The notes beneath the pieces are model-generated. The model worked only from the letters and a program-made list of their open reading frames with translations, had not been told where the DNA came from and searched no databases. This document shows positions 1-8,711 of a stretch of DNA of 64,000 bases, one piece after another. The number at the start of each line of letters is the position of its first letter. The first letter of the stretch is position 1. A program made the position numbers and the translations under genes. The DNA comes from JACRCT01 sp049841135. Lineage in GTDB: Bacteria > Myxococcota > Myxococcia > Myxococcales > UBA5297. The stretch spans positions 944,302 through 1,008,301 of the forward strand of contig JASGHK010000006.1 of NCBI GenBank assembly GCA_049841135.1. Direction: 5' to 3'.

Positions 1-1
1 C

Positions 2-391
2 GCCACCTGGGATCAGGTCCCCGGCGTGTACGATCCGTCGCGCCACACCGTGGTGGTCGCCACGGACGAGCTCAACGGCCGCCGCGTCCTCTCGCGCCGC
101 CATGGCTCGTTCAGCCTGACCCTCCACGAGGTCGGCCACGGCGTCGCCGACCGCAACGCCCTGGGCCGGGACACCGGCGACACGAGCGCGGCGTTCCGCG
201 AGGCTTACACCGCCGACGTCCCCAACCTGGAGCGGCAGAACCAGACCTACCTGCTGCAGCCGGGTGACGCAGGGCCGAGCGAGGCCTATGCCGAGTCGTT
301 CGCCCGCTACTTCGGAGGCGACCCGACGCTGCAGCGCGACCTGCCGGCGATGTACGCCTACTGGCAGAAGATGGCGGGCCGGAGCCAATAG
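2..391 (+). CDS. Zinc metallopeptidase, ATLF/PPEP-like, C-terminal part
   Basis: The gene enters from the left edge; the frame is open from position 2 with no convincing start, so the N-terminus is outside the window. The visible 129 residues carry LHEVGHG (an HExxH zinc motif, near 124-141) and, downstream, SEAYAESFARYF, which would supply the third zinc ligand (Glu) as in gluzincins of the anthrax-lethal-factor/Pro-Pro-endopeptidase type. Spacing between the two motifs and the short C-terminal tail fit that family. Substrate is unknown; such proteins are usually secreted. It is followed 23 bases later by a small gene on the same strand. The fold is well supported; the subfamily is an inference. 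Confidence 0.75.
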   Translation, partial: ATWDQVPGVYDPSRHTVVVATDELNGRRVLSRRHGSFSLTLHEVGHGVADRNALGRDTGDTSAAFREAYTADVPNLERQNQTYLLQPGDAGPSEAYAESFARYFGGDPTLQRDLPAMYAYWQKMAGRSQ

Positions 392-414
392 CCCAAAGCG
401 ACCAGGAGATCACC

Positions 415-606
415 ATGATCGGCACTGCCAAGATGCTCGAGGACGGCACCATCGTGATGTGGCTGCGGGCGACGGGCCCCGGCGGGATGGTGGGCGACGC
501 AGAGGTGAAGTACCCGAAGACGCACCCCAACTACTTCGAGGTGTTGCGTCACGTCGGGGGCCTGAAGGTGGGCGAGCAGAAGCCCGTCCCTGCCTGGCCG
601 GACTGA
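415..606 (+). CDS. Small hypothetical protein, 63 aa
   Basis: A short frame with an AGGAG ribosome-binding site seven bases upstream of its ATG, lying just after the metallopeptidase and ahead of a strong terminator, so it is probably the last gene of that transcript. The product is soluble (no signal peptide or membrane segment) with a mid-protein Gly-Pro-Gly-Gly-Met turn and a Lys/Pro-rich end. I do not recognise the family. Good ribosome-binding site and position make it likely real. Confidence 0.6.
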   Translation: MIGTAKMLEDGTIVMWLRATGPGGMVGDAEVKYPKTHPNYFEVLRHVGGLKVGEQKPVPAWPD

Positions 607-631
607 AGCCCGACGACGCATGAGCAGAACT

Positions 632-665
632 CGAGGCGCCCGGCCCCAAACGGCCGGGCGCCTCG
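632..665. terminator. Strong GC hairpin, bidirectional
   Basis: Fourteen-base perfect stem (CGAGGCGCCCGGCC with its reverse complement) around a six-base loop (CCAAAC). It lies between a rightward gene pair and the leftward Nudix gene, where it can end both transcripts. There is no T-tract. Confidence 0.75.
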
Positions 666-694
666 CTCGTTGCGGGACGGGACCCTTGCCGGGG

Positions 695-1123
695 CTAGCC
701 GAGGTTGCGGCGGACGCCGGTCTGCCGATAGCGCCGGTAGTCTTCGAGGATCTGCGCGTGGTCGAAGACGATGGGTGAGGGGAGCGCGTCGAGGCGGAAG
801 GCCCGGGCCTCGGCGGCGTCGTCGGCGCCTTGGGGCTCGCCGGTCGCGCGGGCGAGGTAAACGGTGGAGATGGTGTGCCGCCGCTGGTCGCGGCTCGGGT
901 CGGAGTAGGTGAAGAACTGCTCGAGCAGCTCGACCTGCAGGCCTGTCTCCTCCAGGGCCTCTCGGGCGCATGCCTTCTCGAGCGGCTCCCCCATGTCGAC
1001 GAACCCACCGGGGAGCGCCCAGCCGTTGGGCTCGTAGCGGCGCCGCACGAGGACGATCCTGTCATCGGGGAGCTCGATGATGGCGTCGACGGTGGGCGAG
1101 GGGCCGGGCTGCGGCAACGGCAT
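695..1123 (-). CDS. Nudix hydrolase
   Basis: A 142-residue protein with a complete Nudix box: Gly40, Glu46, Arg54-Glu55, Leu57, Glu58-Glu59 and Gly61 match GX5EX7REUXEEXGU, the site that binds Mg2+ and the pyrophosphate of a nucleoside-diphosphate derivative. The sequence before it (VDAIIELPDDRIVLVRRRY) is the usual first strands of the fold, and GWALPGGFVDMGE is typical of ADP-ribose or 8-oxo-dGTP clean-up enzymes. The ATG at 1123 is preceded by AAGGAGG at good spacing. The specific substrate cannot be read from sequence. Confidence 0.9.
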   Translation of the reverse strand: MPLPQPGPSPTVDAIIELPDDRIVLVRRRYEPNGWALPGGFVDMGEPLEKACAREALEETGLQVELLEQFFTYSDPSRDQRRHTISTVYLARATGEPQGADDAAEARAFRLDALPSPIVFDHAQILEDYRRYRQTGVRRNLG

Positions 1124-1192
1124 GGCAGACCTCCTTGTGGGGGCCGGCAATCTACACCGGGCGGCAGGTGCGGCGGGGGATGCTCCCCCGAG

Positions 1193-1699
1193 ATGAGCAC
1201 CCGCCCCGTCTGTCACCTGGCCCTCGTCGTCTTGGTGTTCGCGGCATCCGCGTGCGGGCACCCTCTCGACGAGGGCACCTGGCGCGTGAGCCAGGACCGC
1301 CAGGCGAGTGAGGCCATCGACCCCTGCATGCTCCTGGCGCAAGACGGAAGCGTCGGCGACGGCAAGCTGGTGGTGACGGGGGTCGAGCTGCGGCTGAACA
1401 CTGTGGTGCCAGGCGTTCCGACACCGGTGCTGATGATCGGCCGGCTGAAGAACCCTGCTGCCAACCAGCCCGACGAGTTTGTGCTCCAAGGCTCCGCGAG
1501 CGCGGTGGTGGTCCAGGTGAAGGGGGCGGCCTGCCAGCTGCAGTTTGGGCAGATCGAAATCGCCGCCCAGGTCCGGGACGCACGACGGTTCGACGGGACG
1601 ATGACCGCGCACTACGAGCTGGGTCTGAGCCCCGATTCGGGCTGTCCGTCCGTCTGCGACTTCCAGGTGGGCGTGAGCGGAACCTGGATGTCGCCTTGA
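1193..1699 (+). CDS. Secreted lipoprotein, hypothetical
   Basis: A 168-residue protein starting with a lipoprotein signal: a short hydrophobic stretch ending in ASAC, so Cys20 or thereabouts would be lipidated. The mature part has six further cysteines in pairs (DPC, AAC, SGCPSVC), suggesting disulfides in an extracytoplasmic beta-rich domain. No family is recognised. It is monocistronic: the Nudix gene is divergent on its left and SOD is convergent on its right, with a hairpin in between. Confidence 0.75.
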   Translation: MSTRPVCHLALVVLVFAASACGHPLDEGTWRVSQDRQASEAIDPCMLLAQDGSVGDGKLVVTGVELRLNTVVPGVPTPVLMIGRLKNPAANQPDEFVLQGSASAVVVQVKGAACQLQFGQIEIAAQVRDARRFDGTMTAHYELGLSPDSGCPSVCDFQVGVSGTWMSP

Positions 1700-1728
1700 G
1701 CGCAGCGGAGGCGGCTCGAGAAAGACGA

Positions 1729-1761
1729 AGGCCGCGCACCCTGTGGAAAGGGCCGCGGCCT
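1729..1761. terminator. Hairpin between convergent genes
   Basis: AGGCCGCG pairs with CGCGGCCT across a 17-base loop, followed by a short pyrimidine tract (ccgctttctt). It sits between the lipoprotein gene and the convergent superoxide dismutase gene. Confidence 0.55.
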
Positions 1762-1827
1762 CCGCTTTCTTCCGCCCCGGAAGAAACCTTTTGAAGGCGG
1801 GCGCGAGGGCCCGCCGCTGACCAGCTG

Positions 1828-2424
1828 CTAACGGGCCGAGACGCGCTCCTCGACCTTCTTCCAATTCACGTTGGCGAACCAGGCGTCGAGGTACTTGGCG
1901 CGCTCGGTCGGCTTGTAATCGACCGTGAAGGCGTGCTCCCAGACGTCGAGGACGAGGACGGGCCGGTAGCCGGCGATGTTGCCCTGCTCGTGCTGGGTGA
2001 CCCAGCGGTTGCACAGCCAGCCGGTGGTCGGGTCCTGCAGCGTCATGACCCAGCCGATGCCGCGCATCTTGGCCATCGACATCAGCTCCTTCTTGTAGTT
2101 GTCGATGGACCCGAAGCTCTCGTCGATGGCCTTGTTGAGCGCGCCGCCCTTGGGCAGGTCGCCGCCGTTGGGGATCATGTTGTCGAAGTAGTACTCGTGG
2201 AGGACCATGCCGTTCTGCTCGAAGGGCAGGCGGCGGACGAGCTCGGCGAAGATGGGCTGGTCGGACTGGCCCTTGGCCACCATGTCGGTGATCTGCTCGC
2301 GGAGCAGGTTGGTCTGCTTGACGTACCCCTCGTACAGCTTCAGGTGCTGCTCGATCTGCACGTCGGACAGGCCCTTGAGACCCTTGAGGTGCGGAAACTC
2401 GCGAACCTTGTAGCTGCGCTCCAT
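1828..2424 (-). CDS. sodB: Superoxide dismutase, Fe/Mn family
   Basis: A 198-residue cytoplasmic enzyme that dismutates superoxide to O2 and H2O2. All four metal ligands are visible: His27, His76 (MVLHEYYFDN), Asp160 and His164 (LVLDVWEHAF). The family length is normal. Unusually, the second-half motif reads HEQGN where classical Fe- or Mn-SODs have a DAQG/GSQG-type segment, and the His76 helix lacks the usual N-H-x-x-Y/F pattern, placing it in a divergent branch; metal preference cannot be assigned. The gene is monocistronic with about 225 bases of upstream non-coding DNA that should hold its promoter. Confidence 0.95.
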   Translation of the reverse strand: MERSYKVREFPHLKGLKGLSDVQIEQHLKLYEGYVKQTNLLREQITDMVAKGQSDQPIFAELVRRLPFEQNGMVLHEYYFDNMIPNGGDLPKGGALNKAIDESFGSIDNYKKELMSMAKMRGIGWVMTLQDPTTGWLCNRWVTQHEQGNIAGYRPVLVLDVWEHAFTVDYKPTERAKYLDAWFANVNWKKVEERVSAR

Positions 2425-2651
2425 TTGGTCAGCCTCCCAGAGTTTGGTTTGGACTCCTCGGCACGGCGGCGCGTAGGAGTACGTTCTCTCGGTCTGCAGC
2501 GCAACCGCCCGTCGGCTCGAAGTACCACCGGCCGTCGGCTGGTCGGCTTCGCGGCTTTTCGAGCATTCAGATGCACAGTCCCTTCCGGGGTTGCTGACGA
2601 AGTGACCCGCCTTACTTCGTGGGTATTGAGCGGCCGGGAGGACGTGAATCG

Positions 2652-2951
2652 ATGCCGGAGAAGAAGACGCTGCAGAGGGCGAAGAAGGACCGCGACCAGG
2701 GGAAGGCCCCGACCACGCAGGCCGGGGAGTTCGTCCGAGAGGAGATGGAGCACGTCAAGGAGGGCAAGCACGGGGTGAAGAACCCGAAGCAGGCCGTCGC
2801 CATCGGCTTGTCCAAGGCCCGCCGCGCAGGCGTGGACCTGCCGCCTCCTCCCAAGTCCGGCCGCGTGACGGCGAAGACTCAGAGCGCCCACCGTGTTGGA
2901 GAGCGCGCCAAGACGGGCGGCAAGGCCAAGACGAGAAAGAGGAAGAAGTAG
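2652..2951 (+). CDS. DUF6496-type basic small protein
   Basis: A 99-residue very basic protein. The core (QAGEFVREEMEHVKEGKHG, then KNPKQAVAIGLSKARRAG) is the conserved pattern of the DUF6496 family: a short helix, KH(G), then QAIAIGLSEARRAG. The tail is rich in Lys/Arg/Ser/Thr. The function is unknown; the charge suggests nucleic-acid contact. I chose the ATG at 2652 because the family core begins right after it. A strong hairpin follows directly. Confidence 0.8.
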   Translation: MPEKKTLQRAKKDRDQGKAPTTQAGEFVREEMEHVKEGKHGVKNPKQAVAIGLSKARRAGVDLPPPPKSGRVTAKTQSAHRVGERAKTGGKAKTRKRKK

Positions 2952-2970
2952 CCGGGAGGCCAGAGACAGC

Positions 2971-3000
2971 GGCGCCGGCCCCATCGCTGGAGCCGGCGCC
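2971..3000. terminator. Bidirectional hairpin
   Basis: GGCGCCGGC and GCCGGCGCC form a nine-base perfect stem with a 12-base loop between two convergent genes, followed on the + strand by ggattcttc. Confidence 0.7.
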
Positions 3001-3023
3001 GGATTCTTCAGGAAGTCGCGGGT

Positions 3024-3864
3024 CTAGTACCCGTTCTTGCCGATGCCGATGTAGTCGTTGGTCGCGGTGCGCAGGTTGTGCACGCAGCCGTACGCGCAGC
3101 CCTTGCACTCGTAGGCCCACATCGAGCCCCAGCCGTCGCCGGACTCGAAGATGAAGATGTGGCCCGAGCCGTTGGTGTTGTAGACCATCGCGTCGGCCTT
3201 CTGCATCGAGCCGCGCGAGACCGAGTGCCAGTAGGTGCGCTCGTTGTCGAAGTTGTAGGTGCTGTAGGGGTGCTTGTCGACCGTCAGGTCGGTGTTGCTG
3301 CTGCCCACCTGCCACACCTTGGCGGCCAGGCCGGAGCAGTCGCCGCCGTAGCTTCCGCTGTGGCTGCAGCTGGGGCAGTCGCCAGAGCAGGAGCCGGCGG
3401 TGGAGCTGGAGGAGCCCTGGGGGAGGAAGCGGGCGTGGCCCCACCAGTAGCTGAAGCCCATCGCGGACTTGGCGCGGTTGATGGCGGCGTCCCGAGCGGT
3501 GGAGGCCGGGGGCGGGGTCGTGGGCGAGGAGACCAGCGTGTAGTACTGGCCGTGGCTGTAGCCGACGGTGCCGTTGTACTTCACCTTGTAGAAGCCGTTC
3601 TCCGGGGAGGTCTTCTCCACCGTCGTCACCTTGCCGCCAGCGGGAACGACCAGCAGGACCTTGTAGCCCGTGGAGGGACCGCTGCGCATGTTCACGCCGG
3701 TGGTCGCCTTCAGCACGCTGCCCACCGGGACGCTCGTCGAGAAGCTCGTTGCCCAGCGTGACCGTGTCATCGGCGCCGTCGATGCCCACGCTCTCCACCA
3801 CCGCGGAACCACCGCAGCCGGCCAGCGCGAGCACAGAAGCGAGAACCAAGGAGCGAGCCGTCAT
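3024..3864 (-). CDS. SH3b plus NlpC/P60-like cell-wall hydrolase, lipoprotein, frameshifted
   Basis: Two frames join into one protein. The ATG at 3864, after GGAGGT, gives a lipoprotein signal (LASVLALAGC); the frame changes near 3735 and continues to 3024. After the signal comes a bacterial SH3 domain (VNMRSGPSTGYKVLLVVPAGGKV), then a Pro/Thr linker, then a papain-like domain with catalytic Cys in GGDCSGLAAKVW and a His in GHIFIFES, the NlpC/P60 arrangement. Cys pairs (CSGDCPSC, CKGCAYGC) suggest disulfides. It probably cleaves peptide cross-links of peptidoglycan or acts on an external target. The frameshift looks like a one-base indel, since both halves are well conserved in style. Confidence 0.8.
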
Positions 3865-4132
3865 TGCCGACCTCCGGGAGATGGTCGGCTGTTAAGCGAT
3901 AACTGTGCCACCTTGTTGCGCCTAGCAAAATCAGAATCTTGCCTCGCGTGGTGTAAATAGTTTTTCCTGTGTAGCTGTCTCCGAATCGGACGACTAGCGG
4001 GAGCGCTTGGCTCGGTTTCGGACAGGGGCCGATCCCACGGCGTCCCTTCCTGCCGCGGGGCCTCCGCGAATCCAGCACGACTCGACGGTACTCGACGGGG
4101 CGCAGGGCTTTGGGGCATGGTTGGGCTTCCCC

Positions 4133-6202
4133 ATGCGTCCCGCGGCCCTTCGCTGTCTTCCCGTTGCGCTGATACTCCTGGCTGCGCCGGCGTGCGGAAG
4201 CATTGAGGGCGTTCAAGTTCTCTCGGAGGGCTGGCAGTACCGTCTGGACGAGCCGCCCGAAGAGCCCGTGGCCCGCTTGACTTGGCTCGAAGGCGAGGAG
4301 GGCTGGCTCCCGTCGGAGGCGCCTCCGCGCCCGCCCTGCAAGGACCGCACTGTGGTCTGGCAGCGGGTCAAGCTGCCCCAGAGCCTCGAAGGGCCCAAGG
4401 CGCTCTTCATCAACTTCGTCGATCAGAACTTCGAGGTCTTCCTCGGCGGCCAATCCATCCACCGGTTCATGCCCGCCCCCGGAGAGCCGCTCCTCGTCGG
4501 CCGTCCCTGGCACCTGATTCCCTTGGGGAGCGGGGTCGGGGGGCGCAAGGTCGCTTTTCGTGTGGTCTCGGAGCACTCGGTCATCGGCCTGGCCGGCAAC
4601 GTCCGGGTGGGCGCCGCGGTCGACGTCCTGCACGACCGGATGCGCGACGGGCTCCTGGCCTTCGTGCTGGGCGTGCTCTTCATCGCGGTGGGCTTCGTCG
4701 CGTTGCCGTTCGCCCTCATGCGTGGGCAGGGGTCGGGAACGCTGGCGCGAAAGCTGGGTGTGCTGGCGCTGCTCACCGGTACCTACGTCGTCTGCAATGC
4801 CTACTCGCCCATCAAGCAGCTCATCGGATACGGACCCGTCGTCTACTGGTACCTGGAGCTGACCTCGCTCTACCTCTTGCCGTCCATCTACCTCGGCTAC
4901 TACGTCGAGGCGTTCCCGAAGGTGCGCTTCGCCCGGGTCCTCAAGGCCTTCACCAAGGCGTTCTATGTCTGGACGGCGGCCTCGGTGGGCTTGTCGCTGC
5001 TCGGCGTCGTCCCGCTCATCAAGGGGCTGCAGGTCTTCGAGCTCCTGCTCTCGATCGCCCTGCTCATCGGCGTCTTCTCGGCGCTCATCAACGTCATCGA
5101 CAAAGCCCCGGGAGCCCTCGCGCTCTTCATCGGCTTCTCGGCGGTGGGGATCACCGGGCTGCGCGACAGCCAGGTGGACATGAGGGGCCTCTTCGTCGGC
5201 GAGACCTACGTCTCGCCCTGGGGCTTCCTCGCGCTGCTGGCCTCCTTGGGCTACGTCCTGCTCGGCCGCTACTTCACGACCGTCCGCAAGCTGGGCGTCT
5301 ACTCGAAGGAGCTCGAGTCCAGGAACGCCGAGATGGCCGCCGCCAAGAGCCGCACTGCGGCCGCGGTGGCGAGCCTGGAGCGCGACGTGGCCTCGCTGCG
5401 CGAAGCGTCGGCCAGGCAGGTCGAGCTCTCCAACCGCCAGGCCGAGTCGCTGCACGCGACCAGCAGCGCCGCGCACGAGATTGCCCAGACCTCTGGCGAG
5501 GCGGCGGGCCAGGCGAACCGGGTCGTCGAGGACGCCAAGCGCTCCGAGGCGCTCTCGCAGGAGGGCCAGGTGCAGGTGAAGGCCACCGTGGCCGCCATGG
5601 AGCAGGTGTCGCAGCAGGTCGAGGGGATCGCCCGGCGCCTCGAGGAGCTGGGCGTCCAGACCGCGCGCATCGACGAGCTCGCCGCCACCCTCAACGACCT
5701 CGCCGAGCGCTCCAACGTCCTCTCGCTCAACGCCTCGCTCGAGGCGGTGCGCTCCGGCGAGCGCGGCGCGGGCTTCGCCGTGGTCGCGCGCGAGATGGGC
5801 GCCCTCGCCGACCAGTCCCGCGAGGACGTCAAGACGGTGCGCGCGCTGCTCTCCGAGATCGCCCGGAGCACCCAGGCGGCGGCCGACGCGAGCGGCGAAG
5901 GCACCCGCAGGGCCCAGGGGGCGGTGGGCCAGGCCCACGGCGCGGGCGCGGCCATCGCCGGCCTCGCCCAGGTCATCAGCGAGTCCTCCTCCGCTGCCGT
6001 CCAGATCGCCACCCGCGCGCGCGAGCAGACCGAAGGGGTGGCCGGCATCGTCACCTCGCTCCAGGATGCCTCGGCGGCCATGAGCGAGGTGCTCGACGGC
6101 ACCCGCAGCATCGACGCCGTCGCCGAGAGCCTGACCCGCATCTCCCGCGACCTGGCCGCGCTCGCCGGCGACCACGGCGCCTCTCCGACCTCGACCTCAT
6201 GA
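4133..6202 (+). CDS. 7TM-DISM receptor fused to a methyl-accepting signalling domain
   Basis: A 689-residue membrane receptor. Order: a signal peptide with a lipobox-like PAC; a periplasmic jelly-roll type sensing domain (about 20-165) resembling 7TMR-DISMED2; about seven hydrophobic helices (about 170-380); a coiled coil; then a chemoreceptor hairpin whose tip (SNVLSLNASLEAVRSGERGAGFAVVAREM, near 528-556) matches the conserved MCP signalling tip. It should bind an external ligand and control a CheA-type kinase, though none lies nearby. DISM receptors usually end in kinase or cyclase domains, so the MCP output is less common. The ATG at 4133 directly precedes the hydrophobic signal. Its stop overlaps the next start (ATGA). 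Confidence 0.88.
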   Translation: MRPAALRCLPVALILLAAPACGSIEGVQVLSEGWQYRLDEPPEEPVARLTWLEGEEGWLPSEAPPRPPCKDRTVVWQRVKLPQSLEGPKALFINFVDQNFEVFLGGQSIHRFMPAPGEPLLVGRPWHLIPLGSGVGGRKVAFRVVSEHSVIGLAGNVRVGAAVDVLHDRMRDGLLAFVLGVLFIAVGFVALPFALMRGQGSGTLARKLGVLALLTGTYVVCNAYSPIKQLIGYGPVVYWYLELTSLYLLPSIYLGYYVEAFPKVRFARVLKAFTKAFYVWTAASVGLSLLGVVPLIKGLQVFELLLSIALLIGVFSALINVIDKAPGALALFIGFSAVGITGLRDSQVDMRGLFVGETYVSPWGFLALLASLGYVLLGRYFTTVRKLGVYSKELESRNAEMAAAKSRTAAAVASLERDVASLREASARQVELSNRQAESLHATSSAAHEIAQTSGEAAGQANRVVEDAKRSEALSQEGQVQVKATVAAMEQVSQQVEGIARRLEELGVQTARIDELAATLNDLAERSNVLSLNASLEAVRSGERGAGFAVVAREMGALADQSREDVKTVRALLSEIARSTQAAADASGEGTRRAQGAVGQAHGAGAAIAGLAQVISESSSAAVQIATRAREQTEGVAGIVTSLQDASAAMSEVLDGTRSIDAVAESLTRISRDLAALAGDHGASPTSTS

Positions 6203-7335
6203 GCGACACCTCCCGGACGCGTCGTCCTCTGCTCTCCGTCGCCCTGCTCGCGCTGGTCGTTCTCTGCATCGTCGCCGTCCTGGCGTTGCTGCGCACGGGA
6301 GAGGCTGAAGGGCCGGAAGCCTCCAAGACCTCCAAGCCATCCGAGTCGCCGAGACGGAGCGGCGGAGTCGACCTGGCGGGGCCCAAGGCGCTCGCGCCGG
6401 CGCGCGCGGTCGAGGCCGGCGATGCCGGCGACGCTCGGGGAGCCGGAGCGGTGCCGGGGAAGAAGCCCGACGTCATCCTGGCAGGCTGGGGCACGGGACC
6501 GGGCGAGGTGGCCCGCAACATTCCCAAGGAGGGAAACCCCGAGGCGCCGATGAGCCTCACCATCGGCCCCGACGGCACCTCCTACGTGCTCGACCAGGTC
6601 AACGGGCGCATCGTGCGCTTCGGGCCCGACGGCAAGCCGCTCGAGCCCATCCCGGTCACGCAGCAGGCCCCGCAGGACCTCGCGGTCGCCAAGGACGGGA
6701 GCACGGTCGTGCTCGACCGTCTCCGGGACAAGACCGTGGCGGTGCTCAAGGACGGCAAGCTCGTGGGGGACCTGCCGGTCGAGGGCAAGGGCATCGAGGA
6801 GGGCGGAGGGGTCACCGGTGTCTTCGTTGACGGCGAGGACGTCTATGTCGAGCGCGAGCACGGATCCCTCGTGAAGGTCGGCGACACCAGCGGCAAGGCC
6901 GACCCCGAGCGCACCGAGGTCCCCGGCCGCCCGTCGCGCGACGGGAAGAGCTACGTGATGGCGGGCCTGATCGACGCCGCCGCCGGCCGCGAATTCGTCA
7001 ACTCGGTGGACCGAGCCACGATGGAGCGCCGGTTCACCCGCGAGCTGCGGCTGGGCATGCCCGTCCTGGCCATCGTCCTGCTCGACACCGACGCCTCGGG
7101 CACCATCTACCTGGGCTCGCTCGTCGCCGGCGACCCCGCCACCGGCGGCGGCGCGTTCGTGCGCGTCGCCTGCCTCTCCGGCGCCGATGGCGTCCCCATC
7201 GGCTCGGTCGACCTCCCCGCCAACTCGGGGCCCGAGGAGACCTTCCGCGAGCTGGTCGTCCTCGACGAGGGCGGGGTCGTGTACGCCCAGCGAAGCGAGA
7301 GTGGCGTCGCCTACGTGCGCTACGACTGCCGCTGA
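6199..7335 (+). CDS. Membrane-anchored beta-propeller (NHL-like) protein
   Basis: A 378-residue protein with one N-terminal membrane segment (about 11-30), an Ala/Pro/Glu-rich linker, and repeated propeller-type blades such as MSLTIGPDGTSYVLDQVNGRIVRF and DLAVAKDGSTVVLDRL, typical of NHL or SMP-30-like six-bladed folds. It is translationally coupled to the DISM/MCP receptor by an ATGA overlap, which implies that it works with that receptor, perhaps as a periplasmic ligand-binding or scaffold partner. That role is an inference. Confidence 0.75.
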   Translation: MSDTSRTRRPLLSVALLALVVLCIVAVLALLRTGEAEGPEASKTSKPSESPRRSGGVDLAGPKALAPARAVEAGDAGDARGAGAVPGKKPDVILAGWGTGPGEVARNIPKEGNPEAPMSLTIGPDGTSYVLDQVNGRIVRFGPDGKPLEPIPVTQQAPQDLAVAKDGSTVVLDRLRDKTVAVLKDGKLVGDLPVEGKGIEEGGGVTGVFVDGEDVYVEREHGSLVKVGDTSGKADPERTEVPGRPSRDGKSYVMAGLIDAAAGREFVNSVDRATMERRFTRELRLGMPVLAIVLLDTDASGTIYLGSLVAGDPATGGGAFVRVACLSGADGVPIGSVDLPANSGPEETFRELVVLDEGGVVYAQRSESGVAYVRYDCR

Positions 7336-7345
7336 TCGGCGGGGC

Positions 7346-8701
7346 TCACTGGAGCCGCACCACCCCGGCATAGTGCGGGGTGTTGGGCTCGCCGAAGGTG
7401 CCGAGCAGCTTCAGGTTCTGGTCGTAGCGGTACAGGTTCGAACCGCCGTTGATGATGCCAGGGGTCGCGACGTACTCATCGCCGACGCGGATGACCTGGG
7501 CGGGGATCTCCGAGGGGAGCCAGTTTTCGCTGGGAGTCTCGCGCACGAAGGCGAAGCTCGAGTCGAGCTGGACGAGCAGGCCGCCGGACTTGGGCTGGAA
7601 GCGGTTGAGCGAGATCACCAGCCCGCCGTCGGGGAGGGCGCAGATGGCCTGGATCTGCGAGTAGCCTCCCAGGTTCTCGAGCACGCCCGTCTCGGTGTAG
7701 CTCGAGCCATCGGCGCTGTAGCGGCCGAGCTTGAGGGTGCCCATGCTCACCACGATCTCCTTGGACTTGAGCTGGGCGATCCCCACCGTGTTCGCCGAGG
7801 GCTTGGCGGCGGCGGTCGGCCGGCCCAGGTACTTGCCGCTCGCGCTGTAGAGGATGGGCTCGGGTCCGCCGGTGACCCACACCGTGCCGTTCTCCGCCTG
7901 GATCAGCGCGCGCGGGCTGATCTGCTTGTCGGAGTTGAAGAGCAGCTCGCCGCTCGCCTGCGACTCGAAGTCGAGCTTGCGCAGCATGTCGTTGCGGCCG
8001 ATGACGATGACGGGCGGCACGGGCGTCGAGAGGCTCGACTGGGCCACCAGGACGTCGCCGTTGGAGAGCAGCGCCAGGGCGCGCGGGGTCGTGGTGAAGG
8101 CTGCCGAGCCCACCACGCTGATGTTCTCGCCGCCCCACTTGGTGTACTCGGGCGAGGTGGTGAAAGCGATGACCGCCGGGGTGGTCCTTCCCACCCAGAG
8201 GTTGCCCAAGAGCGAGACCGGCGCGAGCGCGACCCCGTCCCCTCCAGCGCCGTGCCAGGTGGCCCGCACCGTCAGCGTGGTGTCCGCGAAGTTCTTGGGC
8301 ACCGAGAGCATCGTGAAGGTGGTGCTCTCCGGGCTCGAGCCGCCGGCGAAGAGGTATCCGCCGTCGGCGCCGTCCACGGTCCAGGACGGCCCGCCCATCG
8401 ACGGCTGGGATGGGCAGGTGATGGTCACCGGCTGGTTCACGCGGGCGGGCGAGGGCGTGACGATGCAGGAACCCGCGTCGTAGGCGGCGGCGTCGGGGGG
8501 GCCGGGGTGGCTGGCGTCGCGCCCGGGGGGCTGCCCGGCGTCCAGGCGGGGCTTGGCCGCATCTGGCCCGCCAGGCTCCACGTCGGCGTCCGGGCCGCTG
8601 ACCACCTCGTCGGCGTCCGGCGGGTCCTCCAGCCCCCGGATCTCCTGGTAGCAGGACGCGAGCAGGAGGGGGAGGGCGAGGAGGAAAGCGAGGCGGGCCA
8701 T
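7346..8701 (-). CDS. Lipoprotein with Asp/Pro linker and propeller-like domain
   Basis: About 451 residues. A lipoprotein signal (LPLLLASC) leads into a Gly/Pro/Asp/Ala linker of about 50 residues (DPPDADEVVSGPDADVEPGG and on), a style common in myxobacterial surface lipoproteins. A short Cys-containing beta domain (about 80-160) follows, and then a region of repeated blade-like units (VWVTGGPEPILYSASGKYLG, GLVISLNRFQPKSGGLLVQLD) resembling a beta-propeller. No enzyme motif is seen. An alternative ATG lies three codons upstream at 8710. It is convergent with the propeller gene on its left. Confidence 0.75.
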   Translation of the reverse strand: MARLAFLLALPLLLASCYQEIRGLEDPPDADEVVSGPDADVEPGGPDAAKPRLDAGQPPGRDASHPGPPDAAAYDAGSCIVTPSPARVNQPVTITCPSQPSMGGPSWTVDGADGGYLFAGGSSPESTTFTMLSVPKNFADTTLTVRATWHGAGGDGVALAPVSLLGNLWVGRTTPAVIAFTTSPEYTKWGGENISVVGSAAFTTTPRALALLSNGDVLVAQSSLSTPVPPVIVIGRNDMLRKLDFESQASGELLFNSDKQISPRALIQAENGTVWVTGGPEPILYSASGKYLGRPTAAAKPSANTVGIAQLKSKEIVVSMGTLKLGRYSADGSSYTETGVLENLGGYSQIQAICALPDGGLVISLNRFQPKSGGLLVQLDSSFAFVRETPSENWLPSEIPAQVIRVGDEYVATPGIINGGSNLYRYDQNLKLLGTFGEPNTPHYAGVVRLQ

Positions 8702-8711
8702 GGGCTGCATC

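Noticed and set aside
7425..7450. tRNA-like GGTTCGAACC
   Set aside because: It lies inside the lipoprotein gene and no acceptor stem or anticodon arm can be drawn around it. No tRNA or rRNA gene was seen in the window.
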